Part shown: one piece after another, positions 9,001 to 14,316 of the stretch | How the letters are laid out: every line of letters begins with the position of its first letter | Numbering within the stretch: the stretch's first letter is position 1 | NCBI GenBank assembly: GCA_016214445.1 | Contig: JACROM010000094.1 | Span: 1-19,842, forward strand | Length of the DNA: 19,842 nt | Source: Microcaldota archaeon | GTDB lineage: Archaea > Micrarchaeota > Micrarchaeia > Norongarragalinales > Norongarragalinaceae | Direction of reading: 5' to 3' | Translations under genes and position numbers: made by a program | The notes under the pieces: model-generated | Seen by the model: the letters and a program-made list of their open reading frames with translations, nothing else | Database searches by the model: none | What the model was told of the DNA's origin: nothing

Positions 9001-9669
9001 GACGTGCACTGGGACTTGGTTGTCGACGTGCGTAAAGTCGCATACGGCAAGCCCTACGTGTACGATTTGAGCGTCGATTCCACGCAGAGGTTCGTTGCCG
9101 GCTTTGGCGGGTTGTACGTCCACAACTCGGAAAAATATGTTCGTGAAACATTCAGGAAGGCGAGGCTGGCTGCGCCGTGCATAGTGTTCATAGACGAGCT
9201 CGACTCCGTTGCTTCCGCCCGCGGGACCGACCAGGGCTCCAAGGTGACCGAACGGGTGGTTGATTCGCTCCTTACTGAGATGGACGGCTTAAAGGACCTG
9301 AAGGACGTCCTGATAATAGGCGCCACCAACCGCATCGACCTCATAGACCCCGCGCTCCTGAGGCCCGGCAGGTTCGACAAGCTCATCGAGATACCGTACC
9401 CAGACCTCGCGACCAGGCTCGCGATATTCAAGGTGCACACCTCGAAGATGCCTTTGACGAAAGACGTGGACCTGAAGGAGCTCGCCAAGGTAACAGAAGA
9501 CTACTCAGGAGCAGACGTCGAGGGACTTTGCCGCGAGGCGGCAATGGTGGCCTTGCGCGAAAACATCGGCGCTGCCGAAGTAAACCACGACCACTTCATG
9601 AAGGCAACGAAGACGTTCTCGGTGCTCGTGTCCAAAAAGAAGGAAAGGGAAGACCTGACGTACGCGTGA
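3064..9669 (+). CDS. cdc48: Cdc48/VAT AAA+ ATPase precursor with three inteins
   Basis: This is the precursor of an archaeal Cdc48/p97 unfoldase, a homohexamer that pulls proteins apart and can feed the proteasome. The 2201 codons contain a 707-aa host protein in four pieces (residues 1-302, 861-877, 1308-1515, 2022-2201), a normal length for archaeal Cdc48. Seen: an N-terminal double-psi-barrel-like substrate domain (about 1-180), D1 P-loop GPPGTGKT at 218-225 and Walker B IMFIDE at 273-278, sensor-1 Asn and arginine fingers in [17 protein letters not shown] after residue 1308, D2 P-loop at 1479-1486, pore loop KWVGE just before residue 1516 and D2 Walker B IVFIDE at 2040-2045. The protein ends in DLTYA, close to the proteasome-docking hydrophobic-Tyr-X tail (p97 ends DLYG). 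Removing the three inteins restores the family sequence exactly, so the gene is probably functional. Confidence 0.97.
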   Translation: MEEIELKVAEAMQIDYGKRVVRLDSNARKVLALTTGDVVEINGKKKTAALVLPSHPQDEGMNIIRMDGILRQNTSVGLGDRVKIKKAEIKPAKKIVIAPNQPSRYAPGFDAYVKKNLIGKPLSKGDILSVNVFGTSFPFVVAQTVPTGLLVITPETEVILKDEPLKEVGKIATLSYEDIGGLKDEVQKIREMVELPMRHPVLFERLGIEPPKGVLIYGPPGTGKTLLARAVANESDAHFITINGPEIISKFVGEAEERLRQIFQEAEDNAPTIMFIDELDAIAPKREEVVGEVEKRVVSQLLCVSPDTPIYTSDGVVPIKQLYESVQGEKYVMNGVEYVHPQGLKVNALAEKEIKHSPVLAMNKLFVPDAYEVVLDNGANLKTSAIQRFCTISEGRLEWVPVTELNAGDYVAVPTEIGLEEKPVDLMGRLSGCYSFQLSDRGAAVFGRRYVNRAEFTHFNTHCTLKEDGTLRTRLLNFIRDKKQCSVAEVFSAFAKNENERIHVRRLLRSLESLQSVSILRNGRKLGVVRAAPFAALLWEDVKGVSVFKYSRNYVKDSYFLKTVRELTPELAEFVGYVMADGSMAKTRVNFSGKPEVVLRAQEISAKLFGKEGCLKKINDKYYRLDIACQTLPFLLNDLFGIPIGKKSHIIALPPLLFTATTACKKAFVRAYFDCDASLSSNLRAFSRSRQMMQDLGALLLSLGFLTSYSFANGMHYCNVLDGTKGALRYAETIGSVRKDRLAKFHELLAGRTVSSSVRFVPNMQEALNALRSGLSGLKDNDYRYLTGTRAAGKDKLNYFLGLYAGQKTRWVECLDSLLQTQVAWTRILSIKKIPGMTMYDLTTQTGNFVGGNVPTLLHNTLMDGLKSRGQVVVIAASVTGDTPILVRNEKGTGLVAIGDFVDSFYAQGEADVEKPVSGVHTLGFSSRAADNNFGNVHFDRAEFKKVGGVFRHKVNEIYEIKFNGGKIRATGNHSVFVRTKKGVESKPVTELKEGEYLVDLPYKVRSTNGPQLRCASFSSVYPSTLPVAAKIRRAYNEALTRSVSAAADAAGTHVTTAYAWRRGRLPKALQTPLSRSLPEEVNLAPPLFRLLGYYAAEGYSRKELDFCFGTHEPALISDLQNLMGEYFGIEPSKVAATGSRTNIVYYSKLLASFFAQHCGKGAHNKHVPPLLFDMPKEFFLEFLKGFAAGDGYTSPEGKIEITSVSRRLILELNWLCRMHGIKSAFSSFIVKERSLDGYMLPKTTAFRLHIGARQNPFRLQTVNRMKISRAKIKRITRLPFDGYVYDLCGCDNEAFFGGEAPILLHNTNRPNSIDPALRRPGRFDREIELGVPDKRSRKEILQIHTRGMPLAKDVSLDELASVTHGFVGADLQSLTKEAAMKVLRRVLPKIKLQDAEIPQNVLDELTVTRHDFQNALREIQPSALREVFVEIPNVRWNQVGGLDEVKRELREAVEMPLKNPGVFKRLGIRPVRGILLFGPPGTGKTLLAKAVATESESNFISIKGPELISKWVGESLAYDEEVIVQVDGATQRRKIGELVDENLSENAGQLTALKQRMLVQTLDEAGKAQWAPVTDYLRHAAPTQLYEVHTRSGRRIQLTADHGLFVLDEGMIKTIPTQNLVPGESFVAIPNRATETGQDVELDLLALLGNDPHVTVGNVSGMVQDAINRFGLAKVNQILLGYSRQLDVLQRVKGDMRIPVQAFKRMAELRAACDSSQLTVSTKASRDRIPERLKFTPELAYWVGIWVAEGDFNGRGARVHNQNPENRQRLKACLDSLGISYSENKNAIVTSTLSAKILRALGLNHGADQKRMPAIAFSLRRDVLASLLSGYYSGDGSVYGNAHRSYIEACTASAGLANDLMRLLLPFRIVSIHYERTDKRYGTLMHKVQFSGVENFQKFATIGFSDSKRNECVAAYIVSKKWTRTAQLPIDKTLRELLQDYGFEEWAKSKTVGSRILKELFRWAPAEKTAPYRQLLENDVHWDLVVDVRKVAYGKPYVYDLSVDSTQRFVAGFGGLYVHNSEKYVRETFRKARLAAPCIVFIDELDSVASARGTDQGSKVTERVVDSLLTEMDGLKDLKDVLIIGATNRIDLIDPALLRPGRFDKLIEIPYPDLATRLAIFKVHTSKMPLTKDVDLKELAKVTEDYSGADVEGLCREAAMVALRENIGAAEVNHDHFMKATKTFSVLVSKKKEREDLTYA
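3970..5643 (+). mobile_element. Intein 1 of Cdc48 (558 aa, LAGLIDADG)
   Basis: The intein occupies residues 303-860. It starts with Cys303 ([11 protein letters not shown], block A) and ends in LLHN followed by Thr861. It splits QLL from TLMDGL in D1, between Walker B and sensor 1. The splicing blocks F and G are present ([12 protein letters not shown], then LLHN). Two homing-endonuclease motifs are seen: [13 protein letters not shown] with Asp581, and [13 protein letters not shown] with Asp676, the latter having Ala in place of Gly. The block B histidine is not found: the equivalent stretch reads SAIQRF with Gln387. Between the N-terminal splicing part and the endonuclease lies a segment (about residues 470-540) with charged helices resembling a winged helix. 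It splices itself out post-translationally, and the endonuclease would copy the element into intein-free alleles. Confidence 0.93.
5695..6984 (+). mobile_element. Intein 2 of Cdc48 (430 aa, LAGLIDADG)
   Basis: The intein occupies residues 878-1307. It starts with Ser878 ([10 protein letters not shown]) and ends in ILLHN followed by Thr1308. It cuts the D1 sensor-1 motif between IAA and TNRP. Block B is intact (RATGNHSVF, His974) and block F reads GYVYDLCG. The endonuclease motifs are [11 protein letters not shown] with Glu1098 and [13 protein letters not shown] with Asp1191, so it looks intact. Between the splicing and endonuclease parts a stretch [22 protein letters not shown] looks like a helix-turn-helix that may help DNA recognition. 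Only 17 host residues separate it from intein 1. Confidence 0.94.
7609..9126 (+). mobile_element. Intein 3 of Cdc48 (506 aa, LAGLIDADG)
   Basis: The intein occupies residues 1516-2021. It starts with Ser1516 ([10 protein letters not shown]) and ends in LYVHN followed by Ser2022. It interrupts the D2 pore loop between KWVGE and SEKYVRE. Block B is LTADHGLF with His1603, and block F is [16 protein letters not shown]. The endonuclease motifs are [14 protein letters not shown] with Glu1750 and [12 protein letters not shown] with Asp1836. All key splicing and nuclease residues look intact. The region around 1650-1700 ([20 protein letters not shown]) is helical and may be a DNA-binding insert. Confidence 0.94.
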
Positions 9670-9673
9670 TGAA

Positions 9674-10099
9674 ATGAACCTCCGGATAACCTTGAAGGCT
9701 TTGGGAATCTACGTCTCGGTAGCCATGGTCCTTTACGGCATGAGCGGTTACCTCGCGAAAACGTTTTCCTTCGATGCCTCGCTGCTCGCAGACGCGTGGA
9801 AGATGATAGCGTTGGCCGTAGGGCTCGCTTTCATAACCGGATTCGTCTACCCCCACCTCCGGGCGGTCCGCCACGGCGACCAGCTGATGGTCTTCGCGAA
9901 CCGCCAGCTTGTTGTCGGCGGCATCCAGCAGAACATGATGGACTTGCTTTTCGTGACTGCGCTCGAAGACGGCAAACGCGGCCAGAAGATAAAGTTCGCT
10001 TTCGGCAACGGCATGCAGGGCGAGGGCGTAATCACTTCCTATTCCGGCACCTTCACTCCGGGCATGCTCAAGGTAACTGAAACGGAACGTATGGAATGA
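9674..10099 (+). CDS. Small membrane protein of unknown family
   Basis: The product is 141 aa. I do not recognise the family. Two hydrophobic segments are seen (about residues 8-29 and 42-63), followed by a soluble, probably beta-rich C-terminal part (LRAVRHGDQLMVFANRQLVVGG onward). The ATG lies 4 nt after the cdc48 stop, so the two are very likely co-transcribed and perhaps translationally coupled. A membrane partner or adaptor of Cdc48 is conceivable, but that rests only on position. Confidence 0.75.
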   Translation: MNLRITLKALGIYVSVAMVLYGMSGYLAKTFSFDASLLADAWKMIALAVGLAFITGFVYPHLRAVRHGDQLMVFANRQLVVGGIQQNMMDLLFVTALEDGKRGQKIKFAFGNGMQGEGVITSYSGTFTPGMLKVTETERME

Positions 10100-10145
10100 C
10101 TTTTCATTATAGCGAGCCACGAAAGTTTCCCGACTGCTTTTCGCG

Positions 10146-10178
10146 TCTTATTCGGTCTTATTCGGCGAGAATTTAAAC
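10146..10178 (+). promoter_or_regulatory. Promoter of the M50-like protease with tandem 10-bp repeat
   Basis: ATTTAAAC (10171-10178) is a TATA-like box about 20 bp before the ATG at 10194 and 26 bp before a second in-frame ATG at 10200. Immediately upstream is a perfect tandem repeat, TCTTATTCGG twice (10146-10155 and 10156-10165). One repeat length is about one helical turn, and the position next to the box suits a regulator binding cooperatively on one DNA face. Confidence 0.5.
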
Positions 10179-10193
10179 CGGTTCCTCCAAACG

Positions 10194-10763
10194 ATGCTAA
10201 TGAAAAACTCCTTCGACTCCACTGAAATACTGCACATCGTCGTGTCGATAGTGACCATTTCGCTGGCGTTCTCGCTCTTCAAGGACGAAACATTTTCGCC
10301 TGAAGCCTTCTGGCTCGTTTTCCTCACAGTCGGCGTAGGCTTCGTGTTGCACGAACTCGCGCACAAATACGTGGCGCTCTCTTTCGGCGCCCACGCCTAC
10401 TACCGAGCATTCTTGTGGGGGCTTTTCCTCGCGTTGGTTTTGGCTTTCGCAACAAACGGCTCCCTTGTTTTCGCCGCTCCAGGCGCAGTGCTAATCCACG
10501 GCCGCATCACGCGCGAGCAGTACGGCAAGATTTCGCTCGCAGGCCCGCTCGCGAACTTAATCCTCGCCTTTGGCTTTCTTGTTTTGGCCTCGACAACAGG
10601 AATGCACGAGCTGGGTACAACAGGCGCCTACGTCAACGCTTTCTTGGGAATATTCAACATGCTTCCGTTCGGCCCGTTGGACGGCGCCCACGTCATGGCG
10701 TGGGACCGCAGAATATGGGGACTTGCCACTGCCGCGTTTGTTTTGCTGTTCTTTTTGTTTTGA
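10194..10763 (+). CDS. Site-2 protease-like M50 family membrane metalloprotease
   Basis: The product is 189 aa, an integral membrane zinc protease that would cleave substrates inside the membrane. Seen: the zinc motif HELAH at residues 53-57 within a hydrophobic segment, GPLANL at 117-122, and the third ligand motif N155-M-L-P158 with L162-D163-G164. At least four further hydrophobic segments are present. This is the minimal site-2 protease core without PDZ or CBS domains. Whether translation starts at the ATG at 10194 or at 10200 is open; the TATA box distance slightly favours 10200. Substrates cannot be deduced from the context. It has its own promoter. Confidence 0.9.
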   Translation: MLMKNSFDSTEILHIVVSIVTISLAFSLFKDETFSPEAFWLVFLTVGVGFVLHELAHKYVALSFGAHAYYRAFLWGLFLALVLAFATNGSLVFAAPGAVLIHGRITREQYGKISLAGPLANLILAFGFLVLASTTGMHELGTTGAYVNAFLGIFNMLPFGPLDGAHVMAWDRRIWGLATAAFVLLFFLF

Positions 10764-10764
10764 G

Positions 10765-10795
10765 TTGCGGAGAAAAAAATTATCCGCAAGGTTTT
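10765..10795 (+). repeat. Diverged copy of the vapBC-flanking repeat
   Basis: This stretch matches the reverse complement of the 33-bp repeats at 18048-18080 and 18883-18915 at about 27 of 31 positions, including AGAAAAAAATT and TCCGCAAGGTTT. It lies directly after the M50 gene, more than 7 kb from the other copies and in the opposite orientation relative to the window. Confidence 0.6.
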
Positions 10796-10796
10796 T
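10766..10796 (+). terminator. Hairpin plus T-tract after the M50 protease gene
   Basis: TGCGGA (10766-10771) and TCCGCA (10783-10788) form a perfect 6-bp stem around an A-rich 11-nt loop, followed by five T at 10792-10796. It starts 3 nt after the stop codon. The same stretch, read as a sequence, is the diverged third copy of the repeat that flanks the vapBC module. Confidence 0.5.
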
Positions 10797-10825
10797 GTGC
10801 CGCCAAACGGAAGGGAAAGACAAGG

Positions 10826-10834
10826 TATTTAAAA
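10826..10834 (+). promoter_or_regulatory. TATA box of the TumE-like/wHTH pair
   Basis: TATTTAAAA lies about 30 bp before the GTG start at 10863. GTGAT at 10855-10859 is a possible weak ribosome-binding site. Confidence 0.5.
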
Positions 10835-10862
10835 CGGTTAACATATAAGGTTAAGTGATGGC

Positions 10863-11144
10863 GTGGAGAAAAAGTTCACAATATGGCGGGACAACGCGAG
10901 AATCGACGTACGCTTCAGCGTGCAGAAAGGAAAAATCGAAGAATTTGCAATCAACGTATCGTACGAAAAGGACGGCGAAGTCATTGAGGTTTACCGGGCG
11001 GACACCGAACACGGGTTTCTGCACGAGCACATATTCGGAGAGAAAAGGAAGGTCCGCTTAGAGGAAAGCTTCGGAGATTACAACGCGGCATTTGAAGCAT
11101 TGTACGAGTACGCAAAAAAACACGCCGATGAATGGGTGAAATGA
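10863..11144 (+). CDS. TumE-like toxin candidate
   Basis: The product is 93 aa with a GTG start. A central pattern YRADTEHGFLHEHIFG (Asp...His-Gly...His-x-His) following a beta-rich N-terminal half resembles TumE/DUF7718-type toxin proteins, in which a D-x-x-H-G...H-x-H motif is typical. The gene directly abuts a winged-helix gene (stop 11142-11144, next ATG 11145), as in TumE-TumA pairs. The family is recognised from motif pattern and gene order only, so the toxin call is tentative. An ATG at 10858 is in another frame and gives a shorter unrelated ORF. Confidence 0.6.
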   Translation: MEKKFTIWRDNARIDVRFSVQKGKIEEFAINVSYEKDGEVIEVYRADTEHGFLHEHIFGEKRKVRLEESFGDYNAAFEALYEYAKKHADEWVK

Positions 11145-11501
11145 ATGAAAAACAAAATCGACCCGGCTGAATGGGTTTTCAGGCAGTGGGTTAAGGAGTC
11201 CCTGAAAAACCCGGAAAGCACGCCGGGCGAATTGAGCGTATTGACGCTTACGCCTGCAAAGCTGGCGAAAGTGTTCACGCCGGCGAGGGCGGAGCTATTG
11301 CAGGAAATAGAAAGGGACAGGTGCCGAAGCATCGGCGAACTGGCGGAAAAGCTCGGAAGGCCGCTCGAATCGGTTTCCCGTGACTTGAAGGTGTTGAAAT
11401 TCTACGGCCTGATAGAAATCGTAAAGGACGGCAAGGCGAGGACACCTAAGACTGCAAAACAACTGGTTTTGGTGCCATTGTGCTGGCAAACGCCGCACTA
11501 G
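11145..11501 (+). CDS. Winged-helix DNA-binding protein, probable antitoxin partner
   Basis: The product is 118 aa. Residues about 45-95 form a winged helix: LTPAKLAKVFTPARAELLQEI, then SIGELAEKLGRPLESVSRDLKVL as the helix-turn-helix and LIEIVKDG as the wing. This is like the HVO_A0114-type archaeal regulators that sit beside TumE toxins. Its start abuts the stop of the TumE-like gene without a gap. It would neutralise the toxin and may autoregulate the pair. Confidence 0.75.
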   Translation: MKNKIDPAEWVFRQWVKESLKNPESTPGELSVLTLTPAKLAKVFTPARAELLQEIERDRCRSIGELAEKLGRPLESVSRDLKVLKFYGLIEIVKDGKARTPKTAKQLVLVPLCWQTPH

Positions 11502-11509
11502 AAAAAAGG

Positions 11510-11546
11510 TTTTATAAGCACAACCGTGCACGAACTGTAAAAGGTG
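11510..11546 (+). promoter_or_regulatory. Promoter and RBS of the small zinc protein
   Basis: TTTTATAA (11510-11517) is a TATA-like box, and AGGTG (11542-11546) lies 5 nt before the GTG start at 11552. The box begins only 9 nt after the previous stop codon. Confidence 0.55.
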
Positions 11547-11551
11547 TTAAA

Positions 11552-11776
11552 GTGAAGAAGAGAAAACAGAACAAGTGCGAAAGATGCAAGAAGGAAGAGT
11601 ACTATTTCGAATGCTGCATGTTCTGCAAGCGCGTGACCTGCAAAAACTGCATAAAGAGCAGCGCGACCGCCTCGAAGACCGAGCGCCGCGTCATATGCAA
11701 GGACTGCTGGGGCGACAAGCGCAAGCAGAAGGTGTACCAGGTCCCTTCGAAGCCTAAGCCAATAGGGCTGCGTTGA
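11552..11776 (+). CDS. Small cysteine-rich zinc-binding protein
   Basis: The product is 74 aa with a GTG start, chosen over the longer frame from 11480 because of the promoter and AGGTG just upstream. Nine cysteines are arranged as CxxC (9,12), CC-x2-C (21,22,25), CxxC (30,33) and CxxC (49,52), enough to bind two zinc ions in a treble-clef or B-box-like fold. The N-terminus is basic (KKRKQNK) and the C-terminus is rich in Lys and Pro, which suits nucleic-acid or ribosome binding. I do not recognise the exact family, and the function is unknown. Confidence 0.75.
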   Translation: MKKRKQNKCERCKKEEYYFECCMFCKRVTCKNCIKSSATASKTERRVICKDCWGDKRKQKVYQVPSKPKPIGLR

Positions 11777-11792
11777 AAAACAACCGCCAAAG

Positions 11793-11816
11793 CTTAAAAC
11801 CACTACGCGCGTAGTG
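11793..11816 (+). promoter_or_regulatory. TATA box with 16-bp palindromic operator candidate
   Basis: CTTAAAA (11793-11799) is the TATA-like box for the hydrolase gene starting at 11828. One base after it comes CACTACGCGCGTAGTG (11801-11816), a perfect 16-bp palindrome lying between the box and the expected transcription start. A dimeric repressor bound there would block polymerase. Confidence 0.65.
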
Positions 11817-11827
11817 AAGACCGTACC

Positions 11828-12460
11828 ATGCTTAAAAACACGAGTTTCCTTAGCCCAATCGCGATGAAAAAAATCTCGGAAAACGTCTTTTGCGTCGAAG
11901 AGCCGCACGGCCGCATATGCTCGAAAGTCTACGTCCTCGAGGGCGAGGAAAGCGTGTGGCTCATAGACTCCGGTGACAAGGCGGAACGGGTTTTGAGCAA
12001 TCTGAAGAAACCGATTGAACGGGTTTTGCTGACACACGGACACTTCGACCACGTCCTCGGAGCGATTGAAGGGAAATGGGACAGCTGGCTCCGGCAAGAG
12101 GATTTGGAGCTGATAACGGAAATGAGCAGGGACTACGCTGAAGTTCCGAAGCCTGATTTCTTCAAGCCGTTCCCTCCGAAACTCGAATTCGAATCCTTCA
12201 AACTGGAACTTTTCCACACTCCTGGGCACACTCCCGGTAGCGTCTGTTTTTTGGACAGGAAAAGAGGAATATTGTTTTCAGGCGACACTTTGTTCGCGGG
12301 CGGCTTCCAAGGTAGGACGGATTTAATCGGTTCCGACCAAGGCCAGATGGACCGTTCGCTGGAAAAAATCGCCTCTTTGGAATTCGACCTGCTTTGCCCC
12401 GGCCATGGGAAGATAGAAAAACGGGCCCGCCTCGAAAATGAGCAGCAAGGAAAACGTTAA
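11828..12460 (+). CDS. Metallo-beta-lactamase-fold hydrolase (glyoxalase II-like)
   Basis: The product is 210 aa. The metal-binding motifs are complete: H70-G-H72-F-D74-H75, H134 in HTPGHTPGS, D153 in FSGDTLF and H193 in CPGHGK. This matches the MBL-fold hydrolases annotated as glyoxalase II-like, which cleave thioesters or similar substrates with two metal ions. The closing region beyond H193 is short, so the glyoxalase II C-terminal domain is absent and the true substrate is open. The ATG at 11828 fits leaderless initiation from the TATA box at 11793; M13 at 11864 is an alternative. The palindrome upstream suggests the gene is inducible. Confidence 0.9.
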   Translation: MLKNTSFLSPIAMKKISENVFCVEEPHGRICSKVYVLEGEESVWLIDSGDKAERVLSNLKKPIERVLLTHGHFDHVLGAIEGKWDSWLRQEDLELITEMSRDYAEVPKPDFFKPFPPKLEFESFKLELFHTPGHTPGSVCFLDRKRGILFSGDTLFAGGFQGRTDLIGSDQGQMDRSLEKIASLEFDLLCPGHGKIEKRARLENEQQGKR

Positions 12461-12489
12461 AAACAACCGTTACAACTAAATGATAGGTG
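12456..12489 (+). promoter_or_regulatory. Promoter and RBS of the RHH/RelE pair
   Basis: GTTAAAAAC (12456-12464) overlaps the end of the hydrolase gene and is a plausible TATA box. GGTG (12486-12489) lies 7 nt before the ATG at 12497. Confidence 0.45.
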
Positions 12490-12496
12490 TTTCACT

Positions 12497-12766
12497 ATGA
12501 AAACTACTATTGAAATAACGGGTTTTTGGGATGAGGTGCTGCAACGGGCAGTAGACGTGGGATTAGCCCGCTCGAAAACCGACGCGCTCAGGATAGGGGT
12601 AATAGAATTGAACCACCACTACAACCTTCTTGAGGATGATGAAGCTGAACTCGTAATAAGAAAAATTGAGCGCACTGAAGCCGACAACAGGGCCAAAGGG
12701 TTGAAGCCAAAAACTCTCGCGGATGTGCTCAAAGAGTACCCGGAATTGAAAAAAGTCAAGGGTTGA
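12497..12766 (+). CDS. Ribbon-helix-helix antitoxin candidate
   Basis: The product is 89 aa. The N-terminus reads as a short beta strand (TTIEITGFWDEVLQRAV) and two helices (GLARSKTDALRIGVIELNHHYNLL), typical of RHH antitoxins. The acidic helical tail (DDEAELVIRKIERTEADNRA) would wrap the toxin. It lies 4 nt before a RelE-like gene, the usual antitoxin-first order. It would repress its own promoter as a dimer and neutralise the toxin. Confidence 0.8.
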   Translation: MKTTIEITGFWDEVLQRAVDVGLARSKTDALRIGVIELNHHYNLLEDDEAELVIRKIERTEADNRAKGLKPKTLADVLKEYPELKKVKG

Positions 12767-12770
12767 CAAC

Positions 12771-13034
12771 ATGGAAGAATACGCGCTCGGGTTTGGACCC
12801 GGTTGGGACGAGCATTTCAAAAAATTCGACCTGAGCGTGAAGCAGCAAATCTGGAAAAAGATACTTCGCCTGCAACGTGCCTTAAAGCACAGGCACTTGA
12901 AACACGGCAACCCGTGCTTCGTTGAGAAAGCCGGCGGGTACAGAATCGCTTTTAGGGTTGATGAAGAGGGAAAAACCAAGAAAGTGGTTTTTGTCGGCGA
13001 CCACAAGCAGTACGAAAAATGGTACACGGGGTGA
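12771..13034 (+). CDS. RelE/ParE-family toxin
   Basis: The product is 87 aa. The closing pattern RHLKHGNPCFVEKAGGYRI followed by FVGDHKQYEKWY is characteristic of archaeal RelE-like toxins, where the basic residues and the terminal Tyr act in ribosome-dependent mRNA cleavage. The family could also include ParE-like gyrase inhibitors; the Tyr near the end favours RelE. The length is normal and no disruption is seen. Confidence 0.85.
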   Translation: MEEYALGFGPGWDEHFKKFDLSVKQQIWKKILRLQRALKHRHLKHGNPCFVEKAGGYRIAFRVDEEGKTKKVVFVGDHKQYEKWYTG

Positions 13035-13056
13035 CTTCCGCCCCAAAGCACCAACT

Positions 13057-13064
13057 TCTATAAA
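13057..13064 (+). promoter_or_regulatory. TATA box of the RFC large subunit gene
   Basis: TCTATAAA lies about 26 bp before the ATG at 13087, which supports a leaderless transcript and excludes the longer in-frame ORF that begins inside the relE-like gene at 12922. Confidence 0.65.
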
Positions 13065-13086
13065 CCGTCTCCCGCACAACAGAAAC

Positions 13087-14223
13087 ATGTCAGAACTCTG
13101 GACCGAGAAGTACGCCCCCCGTTCACTTAAGGAGGTTTACGGAAACTCGACGGCGATCGAGGTTATCAAGGCGTGGGCCCTTGACTGGAAGCGGGGAAAG
13201 AAAGGAAAACCTCTATTGCTGAACGGCCCGCCCGGAATCGGAAAAACCGCCTGCGCGCGGGCGCTTGCAGAGGAGATGGGCTGGGAGATTCTGGAAACGA
13301 ACGCTTCCGACCTTAGGGACTCCGCAAACGTGAAGAAACTAGTTGGAGCGGCAGCCTCGACAGGAACTCTGTTCGGAGGACTTAGGTTGGTGTTGGTGGA
13401 CGAAGTGGACTCCGCTCTTGACAGGGGGGAAGTGCCTGCGCTTAGCAGGGTGGTCGAAGAAGCAGCACAGCCCGTAATACTCACCGCTAACGACGCGTGG
13501 AACCCGAAGCTTGCAGCATTGAGGACATTGTGCGAAAGGATCGACTTCAAGAGGCTCGGAAAAGTAGACGTGAGGAGGAAGCTGGCCGACGTCGCGGAGC
13601 GGGAGGGGACGGTTTTCGAGGAGGGCGTTGTTGAAAACTGCGGCGGCGACATGAGGGGAGCGCTCATAGACATGCAGGCAGGCGGGGCGAGCGAGCGCGA
13701 AAGGGAGGAGAACGTTTTCGAGGGAATGAAGAAGGTCTTCAAGGGCAGCCTCGAAGAAGCCTTAGAAGCGCAGGACGCGAGCGGCGTGGACCTCGACCTG
13801 TTCATACGATGGGTGGAGGAAAACATACCGAACGAGTACGAAAAAGAGGACGACATAGCCAAAGCGTTCGACTGGCTTTCCAAGTCTTCGGTTTTCTCAG
13901 CTAGGATATTCAGAAGGCAGAACTACAAGCTCCAGAAGTTCGAAAGAGCCTTGGCGTTGGGCGGCGTGGCGTCAAGCAAAGAAACCCAGTACAGGAAGTT
14001 CACCGCTTACCAGTTTCCCGGATACATAAGGAGGATGGCGCAGAGCAGGCAGAAACGAGCATTGGCCAAAAGCGCATGGTCCAAGGCTTCAGCGAAGCTT
14101 CATTGTTCCTCCAAGAAAGCAAAAGAAGCGGAGTGGGCCTACGCTCCATACGCTGGTTTTTTCGGGTGGACGGAAGAAGAAACAGGGGTCGCGCCGAAGC
14201 AGCCAGTCAAAAAGAAGGTTTAG
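13087..14223 (+). CDS. rfcL: Replication factor C large subunit
   Basis: The product is 378 aa, the large subunit of the clamp loader. Seen: the N-terminal LWTEKYAPRSLKEVYGN, P-loop GPPGIGKT at 47-54, TNASDLRD at 71-78, Walker B LVLVDEVD at 101-108 and LTANDAWNPK. In the C-terminal collar region the family pattern (A..FDWLSKSSVFSARIFRRQNY) is seen. The protein ends with WTEEETGVAPKQPVKKKV and lacks an obvious QxxLxxFF PCNA-binding tail; many archaeal large subunits are 400-500 aa with such a motif. The start is chosen by promoter distance. It is transcribed alone, 12 kb from rfcS. Confidence 0.95.
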   Translation: MSELWTEKYAPRSLKEVYGNSTAIEVIKAWALDWKRGKKGKPLLLNGPPGIGKTACARALAEEMGWEILETNASDLRDSANVKKLVGAAASTGTLFGGLRLVLVDEVDSALDRGEVPALSRVVEEAAQPVILTANDAWNPKLAALRTLCERIDFKRLGKVDVRRKLADVAEREGTVFEEGVVENCGGDMRGALIDMQAGGASEREREENVFEGMKKVFKGSLEEALEAQDASGVDLDLFIRWVEENIPNEYEKEDDIAKAFDWLSKSSVFSARIFRRQNYKLQKFERALALGGVASSKETQYRKFTAYQFPGYIRRMAQSRQKRALAKSAWSKASAKLHCSSKKAKEAEWAYAPYAGFFGWTEEETGVAPKQPVKKKV

Positions 14224-14246
14224 CGCTTCCAGGGGGGGCGCCTAGT

Positions 14247-14273
14247 CTTCAAATTTCGCCGGAATAATTGAAG
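14247..14273. terminator. Inverted repeat between converging rfcL and racemase genes
   Basis: CTTCAA (14247-14252) and TTGAAG (14268-14273) form a 6-bp inverted repeat in the 93-bp gap between two converging genes. It could serve as a two-way terminator, though the stem is short. Confidence 0.3.
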
Positions 14274-14316
14274 CGGGAGAAAACAAAGCGAAAACGCTGG
14301 TTTCCTGAAAAACGGT

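Noticed and set aside
12922..13086. Longer RFC large subunit start inside the relE-like gene
   Set aside because: The added residues are unrelated to RFC, overlap another gene and lie upstream of the TATA box at 13057.
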